A DNA stretch of 51,028 nt, from positions 1 to 51,028 of the forward strand of contig CAJMQQ010000014.1 in assembly GCA_905215625.1 (NCBI GenBank), in the 5' to 3' direction. Below the pieces are notes generated by a model. The model worked only from the letters and a program-made list of their open reading frames with translations. It searched no databases and was not told where the DNA came from. The position numbers and the translations under genes are program-made. The DNA is from an uncultured bacterium (GTDB lineage Bacteria; Bacillota; Clostridia; Lachnospirales; Lachnospiraceae). Positions 41,020-49,874 of this stretch are shown here, piece after piece (within the stretch, counting starts at the first letter, position 1; each line of letters opens with the position of its first letter).

Positions 41020-41740
41020 TAAATATCACCTCAATCTCACTGTGGTTTTCTTTCTGATAATCCCGTACTGTCTGAATTGCAATTTCAGCCGCCCTCTCAT
41101 TTGGGAAGCAAAATACTCCCGTAGAAATACAGCAGAAAGCAAGGCTTTTTACGCCGTTTTTCTCCGCAAGCTCCAGACAGGAACGGTAACAGGAGGCCAG
41201 AAGCCTTTCATGTTCTCTGGTAACGCTTCCCCTCACAATTGGTCCCACCGTATGCAGCACATAACGGCAGGGCAGATTATAAGCAGGCGTTATTTTTGCC
41301 CTTCCAGTTTCTTCCTCATGCCCCTGCTGCTCCATCAGTCTGGCACAGTCCAGACGCAGTTGTACTCCTGCAAAGGTGTGAATACAATTATCAATACAAG
41401 CATGGCAAGGCACATAACATCCCGTCATCCCAGAATTTGCCGCATTCACGATGGCGTCGCAGCGCAGCGTGGTAATGTCTCCCTGCCAGAGATAAATTCC
41501 TTCTTTTGCAGGAGTTAAGTCTGCAGCGTCCGTAATCCCCTTCCTTTTGCTTTCTTCTTTTAGATACGCATCCTGAACGTCTAAAAATTCATCGTCAATC
41601 GGCGCAGGCATTCTGACATTCATGCAGGAGCGTAAAAGCCTCTTTTGTTGGGATTCTCCTTCTGGAATCGTTCCATTCCAATGTTTCTGCTCTGCCATAA
41701 GCCTTTTTATCAGAAACAGTCTTCTTTCATCTTGATTCAT
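40964..41740 (-). CDS. Zinc-dependent macrodomain, ADP-ribosyl hydrolase
   Basis: A 258-residue protein: helical N-terminus (1-80) and a macrodomain with GDIT (87-90), VNAANSGM (98-105) and STGVFCFP (206-213). The zinc ligands C108, H113 and C115 in GCYVPCHAC mark the Zn-macro class, which removes ADP-ribose placed by SirTM. It precedes and overlaps the sirtuin gene, so writer and eraser are made together. The chosen ATG has AGAGG at 7 bases; the frame is open to 41821 without coding character. Confidence 0.92.
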   Translation of the reverse strand: MNQDERRLFLIKRLMAEQKHWNGTIPEGESQQKRLLRSCMNVRMPAPIDDEFLDVQDAYLKEESKRKGITDAADLTPAKEGIYLWQGDITTLRCDAIVNAANSGMTGCYVPCHACIDNCIHTFAGVQLRLDCARLMEQQGHEEETGRAKITPAYNLPCRYVLHTVGPIVRGSVTREHERLLASCYRSCLELAEKNGVKSLAFCCISTGVFCFPNERAAEIAIQTVRDYQKENHSEIEVIFNVFKNEDYKIYRRLLDTI

Positions 41741-41853
41741 ATGGTAACCTCTTCTCTCTGTAATCAAATACCCTTTTCCATTATCATACCTCTTTCTTCT
41801 CCAGAAAAAAAGTACGCACAAATCTATTACCTAGTTACTTTTTTGTTCCCGCC

Positions 41854-41909
41854 TTGATTTTTAATGTCTCATACACTATAATTTAGATGCAGTATTCGAA
41901 TATATACTA
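41854..41909 (+). promoter_or_regulatory. hxlR promoter with palindrome
   Basis: TTGATT (41854-41859) and a perfect TATAAT (41877-41882) are 17 bases apart. The palindrome TATTCGAATA (41893-41902), extended by AGTAT/ATACT, follows the expected start site and is a candidate HxlR operator. I did not find an equally good promoter for the opposite macrodomain operon. Confidence 0.6.
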
Positions 41910-41923
41910 TTGGAGGTGCTTAA

Positions 41924-42262
41924 ATGCTGACAAAAGAAGAAATGCCCGCCTGTCCGGTCGCAACTACAGTTGCCTTAATCGGAAGTAAATGGAAACTGCT
42001 TATCATGCGGAATCTCCTTATCCGTCCATGGCGTTTTAATGAATTGAAAAAAAATTTAGATGGAATCAGTCAGAAAGTCTTAACAGACAGTTTACGGTCT
42101 ATGGAAGAAGACGGAATTGTCATCCGTACCGTTTATCCTGAAGTGCCGCCAAGAGTAGAATATTCGTTAAGCAAATTAGGCGAAACTATGCGTCCAATTC
42201 TTGACGCTATGGCGGAATGGGGAACTGCATATAAAGAAAATTATCCGCTTGAAAATTCTTAA
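41924..42262 (+). CDS. HxlR-family transcriptional regulator
   Basis: A 112-residue winged-helix regulator. C10 in PACPVATTVALIGSKWKLLIMRNL is the conserved N-terminal cysteine that in HypR/YodB-like members senses aldehydes, quinones or oxidants. The recognition helix is around ISQKVLTDSLRSMEEDGIV and the wing around VEYSLSKLGE. GGAGGTG precedes the ATG. It is divergent from the macrodomain-sirtuin operon, which is its likely target besides itself (inference). Confidence 0.92.
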   Translation: MLTKEEMPACPVATTVALIGSKWKLLIMRNLLIRPWRFNELKKNLDGISQKVLTDSLRSMEEDGIVIRTVYPEVPPRVEYSLSKLGETMRPILDAMAEWGTAYKENYPLENS

Positions 42263-42283
42263 TGTTCTCCCACAACATCAAAC

Positions 42284-42331
42284 AAGGCTATAAACCAGCA
42301 TCGGAAACTGCTCCTGCTGCTTTATAGCCTT
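42284..42331. terminator. Bidirectional terminator between hxlR and oppF
   Basis: AAGGCTATAAA (42284-42294) and TTTATAGCCTT (42321-42331) are perfect 11-base arms between convergent genes. ATCATTTTT follows on the plus strand and GTTTG on the minus strand. Confidence 0.7.
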
Positions 42332-42338
42332 ATCATTT

Positions 42339-43268
42339 TTACACCCAGCGGCTGAATTCCTCATCTGTACAGGTTACATAATGGGTTCCCTCTACCAGAT
42401 GCTCTGTTCCTTTATTGTAATCAATTCCAGAAGTTTTATAATCATAACTGATTGCCGTCCGGTTTTTCTCTACCACTGGATTAGGCGCCGGAATAGCAGA
42501 CAGAAGACTCTTGGTATAGGGATGTATAGGATGTTCAAAAATTTCTTCTGTAGTTCCGGTTTCCAAAAGGTGTCCCAGATGGAGAACGCCGATTCGATCA
42601 GAAATATATTTGACCATAGACAAATCATGGGCAATGAACAAGTAGGCCGTTCCCGTTTCTTTCTGAATATCCTTCATCAGATTTACCACCTGAGCCTGTA
42701 TGGAAACGTCCAGGGCGGAAATACATTCATCTGCAATAATTAATTTGGGATTCATAATCAACGCTCTGGCAATTCCCACCCTTTGCCGCTGACCGCCGGA
42801 AAACTGATGAGGATACCTGGAAGCGTGTTCCGGAGCCAGTCCTACCTTCGCTAAAATCGCTTTGATGCGTTCTTCCCGCTCTTCTCTGCTTTGATACATA
42901 TGGTGAATATCCAGTCCTTCTCCAATAATGTCTTCTACCTTTTTTCTTGGATTTAAAGATGCCATTGGGTCCTGAAAAATCATCTGCATCTGTGTCCGCA
43001 GCATCTGACTTGCAGTCCGATTCATCTTTCTGCTGATGTCCATCCCGTTAAACTGTATGGTTCCATCTGTCGGTTCATAAAGCCGGATAATACTTCTTCC
43101 GATTGTCGACTTTCCGGATCCAGATTCTCCTACCAATCCATACGTTTCTCCCGGATATATCTGAAAAGATACATTTTCTACTGCTTTTACCGTAAAATTC
43201 CGGTTTACTTTAAAATACTGTTTTAATCCCCTGACGGTTAAAACTGGCATTTCACTATTCGTTTCCAT
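42339..43268 (-). CDS. oppF: Oligopeptide ABC importer ATPase OppF
   Basis: A 309-residue ATPase with Walker A GESGSGKST, signature FSGGQRQR and Walker B LIIADE, plus the oligopeptide-specific C-terminal HPYTKSLLSAIP. Its start overlaps oppD by 14 bases and is preceded by AAAGGAGG. It pairs with OppD as the ATPase heterodimer and is the last gene of the operon. Confidence 0.94.
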   Translation of the reverse strand: METNSEMPVLTVRGLKQYFKVNRNFTVKAVENVSFQIYPGETYGLVGESGSGKSTIGRSIIRLYEPTDGTIQFNGMDISRKMNRTASQMLRTQMQMIFQDPMASLNPRKKVEDIIGEGLDIHHMYQSREEREERIKAILAKVGLAPEHASRYPHQFSGGQRQRVGIARALIMNPKLIIADECISALDVSIQAQVVNLMKDIQKETGTAYLFIAHDLSMVKYISDRIGVLHLGHLLETGTTEEIFEHPIHPYTKSLLSAIPAPNPVVEKNRTAISYDYKTSGIDYNKGTEHLVEGTHYVTCTDEEFSRWV

Positions 43269-44340
43269 ATTCAGCCGCCTCCTTTTTCATCCGCTCGATT
43301 CGTTCGGCAAGTTCTTTTGGCATTTCTACCTTCGGCGCTCTTGGATCCAGCAGCCAGGTTGCCGCATAATGACTGTCTGTAATCTGGAACATTGGCGGAT
43401 CCGCTTTATCATCTGCTTCCAGTGCATAACGGTTTCTCGGCGCAAATGCATCTCCCTGTTTTTCATGGAGCAGGTTTGGCGGAGAACCTGGAATGGTGTA
43501 CAATCTCTCATCCTCTGTATCCAAATCCGGCATAGCAGACAGCAGTCCCCATGTATACGGATGTCTGGGATCATAAAAAATTTCGTTAATTTTGCCTTTT
43601 TCTACAATTTTTCCCGCATACATTACATTTACATAATCGGCAACTTTCGCTACCACGCCTAAATCATGAGTGATATAAATGACTGAAATTCCACGTTCTG
43701 CCTGAATCCGGCGAATCAGCTCAATAATTTTAGCCTGAATGGTAACGTCTAAAGCCGTAGTCGGCTCATCACAAATCAGCAGATCCGGGTTGCAGGAAAG
43801 GGCAATCGCAATGACAACTCTCTGGCGCATACCGCCGGATAACTGGTGAGGATAGTTTTTCATCCGTTTTTCCGGTTCTTCAATTCCTACTTCCGTCAGC
43901 AATTCAACCGCCCTGTTCCATGCTTCTTTCTTAGGCGTTTTAAAATGCCAGATCATGCCTTCCATAATCTGTTTTCCAATGGTCATAGTCGGATCCAGGC
44001 TGGTCATGGGATCCTGGAATACCATGGCGATTCTCTTTCCATTGATATGGCGGCGAATCCATTTCTTGTCTTTTTTCAAAATATCAACGGTTTCTTCCGA
44101 ACCATCTGCATGGTGATAGGTAAAGTCAATGCTGCCTCTTGTTACAAATGCATTGGACGCCAGAATTCCCATTGCCGCTTTCATGGTAACGGATTTTCCA
44201 GAACCGGATTCTCCCACTATCGCTACTGTTTCTCCTTTATTTAAGTCCAGTTCCACGCCACGGATGGCATGAACGGTTCCAGCAGTTGTTTTAAAAGAAA
44301 TATCCAGATTCCGGATTTTCAGTATTTTTTCTTCTGCCAT
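43255..44340 (-). CDS. oppD: Oligopeptide ABC importer ATPase OppD
   Basis: A 361-residue ATPase: Walker A GESGSGKSV, Q-loop FQDPMTSLDP, signature LSGGMRQR, Walker B LLICDEPT. The extended C-terminus with RHPYTWGLLSAMP and PGSPPNLL is the OppD-specific region. Some members carry a 4Fe-4S site here, but this copy lacks the cysteine cluster. It follows oppC by 11 bases. Confidence 0.94.
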   Translation of the reverse strand: MAEEKILKIRNLDISFKTTAGTVHAIRGVELDLNKGETVAIVGESGSGKSVTMKAAMGILASNAFVTRGSIDFTYHHADGSEETVDILKKDKKWIRRHINGKRIAMVFQDPMTSLDPTMTIGKQIMEGMIWHFKTPKKEAWNRAVELLTEVGIEEPEKRMKNYPHQLSGGMRQRVVIAIALSCNPDLLICDEPTTALDVTIQAKIIELIRRIQAERGISVIYITHDLGVVAKVADYVNVMYAGKIVEKGKINEIFYDPRHPYTWGLLSAMPDLDTEDERLYTIPGSPPNLLHEKQGDAFAPRNRYALEADDKADPPMFQITDSHYAATWLLDPRAPKVEMPKELAERIERMKKEAAEYGNE

Positions 44341-44351
44341 CTTTTCTTACC

Positions 44352-45431
44352 TCACAGTTCTTTCATTTTCGGATCCAGCGCTTCTCTCAATCCATCTGCT
44401 ACCAGATTGAAGCTGAGCATTAAAAGGGCCATCGCTATAATAGGCGGCATAATCTGATAGGGGTGCGTAGTGAAACTGTTAAATCCTTCAGAAATCAGAG
44501 AACCCAGGGAACACTGGGGAACCGGGATGCCCAGACCTACAAAACTTAAAAATGCTTCTGTAAAAATAGCAGTGGGAATGGAAAACATCACCTGGGTAAT
44601 AATCGGCCCAATGATATTTGGCAGCACCTCCCGGAAAATAATAAAGAAATGGCCTGCTCCCAATGTTCTGGACGCCAGGACAAATTCCTGTTCCTTTAAT
44701 TTCAGCATCTCTGCTCTGGCAATCCGGCTCATGCCCACCCACTCTGTCAGCATCAGAGCAAAAATAATGGTCAGCATACCTGGTTTTAAAACCAGCAGCA
44801 GCAAGGTAACAATGACCAGACGTGGAATTCCGTTGGCTACTTCCAGAATTCTCTGCATGATCATATCGGTTTTTCCTCCAAAGTATCCGGAAATCAACCC
44901 GTAGCTCATACCGATTACCATATCAATCACTGCTGCCGCTACTGCAATCATTAACGATACCTGGGCTCCAGTCCAAGTTCTGGTCCAGATATCTCTGCCA
45001 AAATTGTCGCTTCCAAACCAGTAATAGACGTCCTCTAATCCTTTTTCTTCATAGTAATTTACTAATTTAGAACCTGTGGTAGTATGAATTCTCTCGCTTC
45101 CGTCAAAAATCCCGAATTGTTCCAACGCCTTTACACGAGGCGCCAGATTTTTCTCAGACAGAGTCTGGCCGGAATAAGTATAATTATTCATCCCAGGTCC
45201 GACTACCGCCATTCCTGCAATAAAAAGAATCATAATCAGTCCAAACACAGCGCTGATTTTTCTGAAATACCGGATCGCTACATCCTTCCAGAAACTCTGG
45301 GCGGCAAAGTTGGCATCAATGGCAATCTCCCCGCTGTTGTTTTTCAGCCGAAAGTCTGCTTCTGACAAAACAGGAATCTGCTGACCGGAAACAGCAAGAA
45401 CTGCTGATTTCTTTTTTCCAAGCATTTCCAT
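44352..45431 (-). CDS. oppC: Oligopeptide ABC importer permease OppC
   Basis: A 359-residue permease with an N-terminal OppC extension, a first helix near residue 65, then an extracytoplasmic segment (about 85-145) and the transport core. The EAA-type loop is ASRTLGAGHFFIIFREVLPN. The ATG shares its A with the oppB stop (TGATG), and AAAGGGGATTG is upstream, giving direct translational coupling. The in-frame TTG three bases earlier is less likely. Confidence 0.92.
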   Translation of the reverse strand: MEMLGKKKSAVLAVSGQQIPVLSEADFRLKNNSGEIAIDANFAAQSFWKDVAIRYFRKISAVFGLIMILFIAGMAVVGPGMNNYTYSGQTLSEKNLAPRVKALEQFGIFDGSERIHTTTGSKLVNYYEEKGLEDVYYWFGSDNFGRDIWTRTWTGAQVSLMIAVAAAVIDMVIGMSYGLISGYFGGKTDMIMQRILEVANGIPRLVIVTLLLLVLKPGMLTIIFALMLTEWVGMSRIARAEMLKLKEQEFVLASRTLGAGHFFIIFREVLPNIIGPIITQVMFSIPTAIFTEAFLSFVGLGIPVPQCSLGSLISEGFNSFTTHPYQIMPPIIAMALLMLSFNLVADGLREALDPKMKEL

Positions 45432-46366
45432 CAATCCCCTTTCTTTGCCAGCCGGATTCTTGGATCGATGATTCCATACAGAATGTCCACTGCCAGCATA
45501 ATCAAAATATACATTGCCGAGTAAATAAAGCTTAACGAAATCACTACATTATAATCGTTGGACTGAATAGCATTTACCAAAAGGCTTCCTACTCCCGGAA
45601 TGGCAAAAATCTTTTCCACAACCAATGATCCTGTCATTAAATCTACAATTAGCGGCGCCAGTACCGTAATAATGGGAATCATGGCGTTTCTAAGGGCATG
45701 ACGGAAAATCAGGGCCGGCCCCGAAATTCCTTTGCTTTCTGCCAGAAGCATATAATCGCTTCCCAGTACTTCCATCATTTCGCTCCTGGTAAATCGGGCG
45801 ATGGAAGCCATAGTAAACATAGAGAGTGCAAGACTTGGAAGAACACTGGAACTCATGGCTTTTTTGGCATTATAAAGCATCGGAAACCATTCCATTTTAA
45901 AGCCCAGGGTGTAGCTTAACGCCAGCGCAAATACATAAGAAGGAACTGATACGCCGATAACGGAAATCACCGTAGCCAGGGAATCCCAGACAGTATCGTG
46001 TTTAATTGCTGCAATTACGCCTAAAATCAGTCCCAGAACAGATCCAATCAGCACCGCACAGCCGCCAATCCGGATAGAGATCGGAAGTCTGGTCTGAATC
46101 AGCTGTGAAATTGGCGTATTTTTGGAAATGTTGTAGCTGACTCCAAAATCTCCCTGCAGCATATTTTTTACATAACGGAAAAACTGGGTAAAAAGCGGTT
46201 GGTCTAAACCGTATTTTGCATAAAGAGCCATTCTCTGGTCATCGTTTAATTTTTCATCATTAAAGGGAGAACCCGGCATCAGCTGCATTAAAAGAAACAG
46301 CACTCCAAGGATGACCAGGAGTGTAAATAGAGAGGTGAGCATTCTCCTTAACGCATACTTTTTCAC
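45431..46366 (-). CDS. oppB: Oligopeptide ABC importer permease OppB
   Basis: A 311-residue permease beginning YALRRMLTSLFTLLVILGVLF, with the family PGSPFND motif just behind the first helix. The EAA-type loop is AESKGISGPALIFRHALRNA. The start is GTG, 6 bases behind AGGAGG. Three hairpins lie between it and oppA. Confidence 0.93.
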   Translation of the reverse strand: MKKYALRRMLTSLFTLLVILGVLFLLMQLMPGSPFNDEKLNDDQRMALYAKYGLDQPLFTQFFRYVKNMLQGDFGVSYNISKNTPISQLIQTRLPISIRIGGCAVLIGSVLGLILGVIAAIKHDTVWDSLATVISVIGVSVPSYVFALALSYTLGFKMEWFPMLYNAKKAMSSSVLPSLALSMFTMASIARFTRSEMMEVLGSDYMLLAESKGISGPALIFRHALRNAMIPIITVLAPLIVDLMTGSLVVEKIFAIPGVGSLLVNAIQSNDYNVVISLSFIYSAMYILIMLAVDILYGIIDPRIRLAKKGD

Positions 46367-46400
46367 ATTCTGCCTCCTTCATTTTCTTATTCCCGCAATC

Positions 46401-46520
46401 GCATCCGTGTACAGGGGCAACACGCCTCCTGTACACGGATGCTGCATATTCCCTTGAAAAATCACAGGAAGCATCCTGTAATTTTTCAAAAGCCGCACCA
46501 GACTGCAGTCTAAGTGCGGC
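46401..46520 (-). repeat. Three tandem hairpins between oppA and oppB
   Basis: In transcription order: GCCGCA/TGCGGC with inner AGACT/AGTCT and TTTT behind it (46492-46520); TTGAAAAAT/ATTTTTCAA with inner ACAGG/CCTGT (46454-46489); and a 15-base-arm hairpin starting GCATCCGTGTACAGG (46401-46442). The first is terminator-like and the others should protect the oppA 3' end. Together they would raise binding protein over transporter. Confidence 0.75.
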
Positions 46521-46547
46521 CAGACATCACAAAGCTTATTTCACAAA

Positions 46548-48281
46548 CTATTCTGCACTCTTAACCGCATTCTTGTAAACACGGTTCAGCGCAACTGGAT
46601 GGAAATCAATTCCAGTAACATTAGAAGAAATCATCTCTGCATTTGCCTGTGTATACAGCGGATAAATCACTGCCTCATCCATTACCAGTTTTTCTGCATC
46701 AAATAATCTGTCCCAACGTCCCTGGGCATCCGTTGCCAGAGTACCGGTGGTGCATTCGTCAATAATTGCGTCATACTCTGCATTGCTCCAGAAACCATAG
46801 TTATTTGAGTTGTCGGTTACCCACATTCCTAAATAGGTCATTGGGTCTGCATAGTCCGGACCCCATCTGGTTAAGCCAAGCTGGAAGTTGCCATTCTGCA
46901 TATCTTCTACCCTCTGCTTCTTAGGCTCTACTACCAGGTTTACTGTCAGTCCTGGAAGAGTGGTCTCCCACTGCTCTTTTAATACCTGTGCGACTTTCTG
47001 AGGCGCATCATCTGCATCGACTACCATATCCAGAGTCAGTTCGGTAATTCCTAATTCGTCCAGTCCTTTTGTCCAGTACTCAGCTGCTTTTGCAGTATCA
47101 TACGCGCATACATCGGCAAACATTTCCTGATCCGCGGAGAAATCTGAACCATCCGGACCTGCGGCAAACTGAAGCGGTACTGCGGTATAGGTCGGAATGG
47201 AACCATCTTTTAATACATCAGATGTAATGGATTCCCGGTTAATTGCAAAGGTCATTGCCAGACGGATATTCTGGTTTGCCAGTTCTGGAACACCTTTTAT
47301 ATTCGGGCTTACATACCACAGATAGCCTGCGCCGATAGTGGTAAATTCCGGATCCTCTTTTACCTGATCAACCTGTTCGCCATTTACCAGGGTAATGTCT
47401 AAATCACCAGTCTGATAACTCATTAATGCCTGCTGGGAATCCTGAATAACCTGATAGTTTAAGCCTGCAAGCTGAACGCTGTCTGCATTGTAGTAGTCTG
47501 GATTCTTTGTTAAATGAACTGTGGTTGCTGCCGGTTCATAAGTATCCAGTACAAACGCGCCGTTGGAAAGGGTGGTTTCCGGACTGGTCGCAAAGGTATC
47601 TCCACAGGATTCAAAGAATGCCTGGTTGACCGGATAGTAAGTCGGGAAATACATTAACGATAAGAAATAGCTGACCGGCACATTTAATTCAACCTGAAGA
47701 GTGTGGTCATCTACGGCTGTCACACCCAGTTCGCTCTTATCTTTTTCGCCAGCGATAATCTCTGCAGCATTTTTAATCTGTCCAATGTCGCTGAGCATAT
47801 AAGCATATTCGGAGGCAACCGACGGATCGACTGCTCTCTGCCATCCAAATACAAAGTCTGCTGCCGTTACAGGTTCTCCATTGCTCCATACTGCATCTTC
47901 CCGCAAATGGAAGGTGTACGTAAGACCGTCTTCGGATAACTCGTAGGATTCTGCAATTGCTGGAACTGCTTTTCCATCTGCATCCATCTGCATTAAACCA
48001 TCGGTATAATCTGCGATTACTTCAAAAGATGTACCATCTGTTGCCTGCTGCGGATCCAGGGATTGAACTGGTGTCTCCAGCATAATGTTCAGATCCGATC
48101 CTTCTTGGGAAACATTCTCTGCCTGAGTCCCTTCTGTGCTGTCAGATTCTGCAGAAGAACCGGATACTGCAGCGGTTTCGGAAGAAGCTGCTTCTTCTGT
48201 TCCAGAACCGCCGCAGCCTGTCAGGCTAAACGCCATGGCGCCTGCTATGAGTATCGCCAGTGCTGCTTTTGAGTTTCTCAT
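46548..48281 (-). CDS. oppA: Oligopeptide-binding lipoprotein OppA
   Basis: A 577-residue lipoprotein: signal with lipobox L20-T-G-C23, a serine/glutamate-rich linker (about 24-62), then a family 5 binding domain with AESYELSEDGLTYTFHLRED and PVTAADFVFGWQRAVD. It captures peptides for OppBCDF. The chosen ATG follows GAGGAGG; the open frame extends to 48338, but those codons lie in the leader hairpin. Confidence 0.93.
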   Translation of the reverse strand: MRNSKAALAILIAGAMAFSLTGCGGSGTEEAASSETAAVSGSSAESDSTEGTQAENVSQEGSDLNIMLETPVQSLDPQQATDGTSFEVIADYTDGLMQMDADGKAVPAIAESYELSEDGLTYTFHLREDAVWSNGEPVTAADFVFGWQRAVDPSVASEYAYMLSDIGQIKNAAEIIAGEKDKSELGVTAVDDHTLQVELNVPVSYFLSLMYFPTYYPVNQAFFESCGDTFATSPETTLSNGAFVLDTYEPAATTVHLTKNPDYYNADSVQLAGLNYQVIQDSQQALMSYQTGDLDITLVNGEQVDQVKEDPEFTTIGAGYLWYVSPNIKGVPELANQNIRLAMTFAINRESITSDVLKDGSIPTYTAVPLQFAAGPDGSDFSADQEMFADVCAYDTAKAAEYWTKGLDELGITELTLDMVVDADDAPQKVAQVLKEQWETTLPGLTVNLVVEPKKQRVEDMQNGNFQLGLTRWGPDYADPMTYLGMWVTDNSNNYGFWSNAEYDAIIDECTTGTLATDAQGRWDRLFDAEKLVMDEAVIYPLYTQANAEMISSNVTGIDFHPVALNRVYKNAVKSAE

Positions 48282-48307
48282 AATTTTTTCCTCCTCAAAT
48301 AAAAATA

Positions 48308-48357
48308 AGCGCAGCGGGACGTCGTAATTTCTTTCCATTACTGCGCCCCGTTGCGCT
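48308..48357 (-). promoter_or_regulatory. Large leader hairpin of oppA
   Basis: AGCGCA, CGGG and GTAAT on one arm pair with ATTAC, CCCG and TGCGCT on the other, in a 50-base stem-loop, followed on the minus strand by TATTTTTATTT and then the oppA ribosome binding site. It may act as an attenuator or a 5' stabiliser. Confidence 0.55.
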
Positions 48358-48363
48358 GTTAAC

Positions 48364-48392
48364 TTTATATCACATCACTGTGGAAAAGTCCA
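48364..48392 (-). promoter_or_regulatory. Putative oppA promoter
   Basis: TGGACT (48387-48392) and TATAAA (48364-48369), 17 bases apart on the minus strand; a TG one base before the -10 makes it an extended -10 promoter. Confidence 0.5.
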
Positions 48393-48410
48393 GTAAAAAA
48401 TTAAATTTTT

Positions 48411-49727
48411 TTAAATTTTTTCCGGCCTTCCTTTTTTATTGTATAAAAATACAGAAACTACTATCGTCAAACTTTCTGCCAGCGGCATGGTCAGCCAGAC
48501 GCCGCGGATTCCAAGAAAAGGCGGAAGGATCAGAATAAAGATTACGACAAAGATCAAAGATCGCAGAGAAGAAATAACTGCTGAAGTAACGCCGTCTCCC
48601 AATGCGGTAAAATAACCTGACAAAAATACATTTACTCCAATAAAAAGGAAAACCGGACGAAAATAACGCAATGCCTCTGCCGTCAGTTCATATACATGGC
48701 TGCTGTCTGTGAACAAATGAATGATGCCATTTCCTCCTGCCAGCAGAATCCCCATAATCATAGCCGCTGTAATTCCAATGGTAAGAAAACTGTATTTCAA
48801 TGTTTCTCTTATTTTCCCTGGATTGAAAGCGCCCAGATTGTAGCTGACAACAGGAGCGGAAGCCACCGTAATTCCCATATAAAATGCAATAAAAAAATAA
48901 TAAATATACATAAGAATGGTAACAGCCGCCACCCCGTCTTCTCCGGATTTCTGCATGATAATCAGGTTAAACAGAAATGTCGTTATTCCTGTCGAAAGCT
49001 CTGTCAACATTTCACTGCTTCCATTGACGCAGGCTTTCCACAATATCTGAGCAGAAGCTTTTGGGATTGTAAAACGAATTCTGCTTTTCTTTAGAAAGTA
49101 ATACAGTCCCATTGCTGCGCTGACGCTGATGGAACAAACCGTTCCGACTGCCGCTCCAAAGGTTCCCCAGCGAAGCACTCCAACGAATACATAATCCAGA
49201 ACCACATTCAAAATCAGACCAGCTACTGACATATGAAGAGCTGTCTGAGGACTTCCATCTGTGCGGACCAGGTATTCAAAAAAGAGTTTAAACGCCATTG
49301 GAATTGTACCTGCAAACACTACAAACCCATACGGAAGCACGTGTTTTATCAACCGTTCGCTAGCTCCTAATAGAAAGGCAATGGGGCGTAGCCACATTAT
49401 TCCTGCTGCAGAAAACAGCGCTGAAAAAATCAGCAGGGCACAGGAAAGAAAGCTGAAAATTTCATTCGCTTTTTTCTGCTGATTTCTGCCCATATACTCG
49501 CCAATCATCGCACTTGCTCCGGTTGCCAGCATAACGGCCGTTCCAAAAATCATGCAGGTAACCGGAATGACAATATTAATTCCTGCCAATGCATCAGACC
49601 CCGCATATCTGGATACGAAAAATCCATCAATGGTTGTATAAAATGACAAAAAAATCATTGTCAAAATAGACGGTGTGATATATTTCAAAAATTGCCGATA
49701 GGACATCGGCTGTAAAAATGCATTCAT
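48411..49727 (-). CDS. MATE-family multidrug efflux transporter (MepA-like)
   Basis: A 438-residue transporter with twelve hydrophobic segments in two MatE repeats. It begins with YITPSILTMIFLSFYTTIDGFFVSRYAG, typical of the MepA group. AGGAGG precedes the chosen ATG; upstream in-frame starts (to 49832) would run through the regulator-binding promoter. Its promoter faces the merR gene and has a 19-base spacer, so drug-dependent activation by that regulator is likely. Confidence 0.92.
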   Translation of the reverse strand: MNAFLQPMSYRQFLKYITPSILTMIFLSFYTTIDGFFVSRYAGSDALAGINIVIPVTCMIFGTAVMLATGASAMIGEYMGRNQQKKANEIFSFLSCALLIFSALFSAAGIMWLRPIAFLLGASERLIKHVLPYGFVVFAGTIPMAFKLFFEYLVRTDGSPQTALHMSVAGLILNVVLDYVFVGVLRWGTFGAAVGTVCSISVSAAMGLYYFLKKSRIRFTIPKASAQILWKACVNGSSEMLTELSTGITTFLFNLIIMQKSGEDGVAAVTILMYIYYFFIAFYMGITVASAPVVSYNLGAFNPGKIRETLKYSFLTIGITAAMIMGILLAGGNGIIHLFTDSSHVYELTAEALRYFRPVFLFIGVNVFLSGYFTALGDGVTSAVISSLRSLIFVVIFILILPPFLGIRGVWLTMPLAESLTIVVSVFLYNKKGRPEKI

Positions 49728-49827
49728 AAAAACCTCCTGATGATTCCAGAAATATTGCCGCAGAAAAACGCCATGATCATGAAAAATTTCCGGCATATGC
49801 ACCTTGCGCATTTCTGCTTCTGGGATT

Positions 49828-49858
49828 ATCATAAAGTATATAGTAACTATATAGTCAA
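49828..49858 (-). promoter_or_regulatory. MerR-type promoter of the MATE pump
   Basis: TTGACT (49853-49858) and TATGAT (49828-49833) on the minus strand have a 19-base spacer. The dyad TATATAGT-A-ACTATATA (49837-49853) fills it. This over-long spacer with a central palindrome is the hallmark of promoters activated by MerR/BmrR through DNA distortion. A plus-strand TTGCGC-17-TATCAT for merR overlaps the site. Confidence 0.85.
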
Positions 49859-49874
49859 GAGGGAATTTGATACA

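Noticed and set aside
46401..46520. Mobile repeat or CRISPR-like array
   Set aside because: The three units are different inverted repeats with no shared repeat or spacer pattern; they are intercistronic hairpins.
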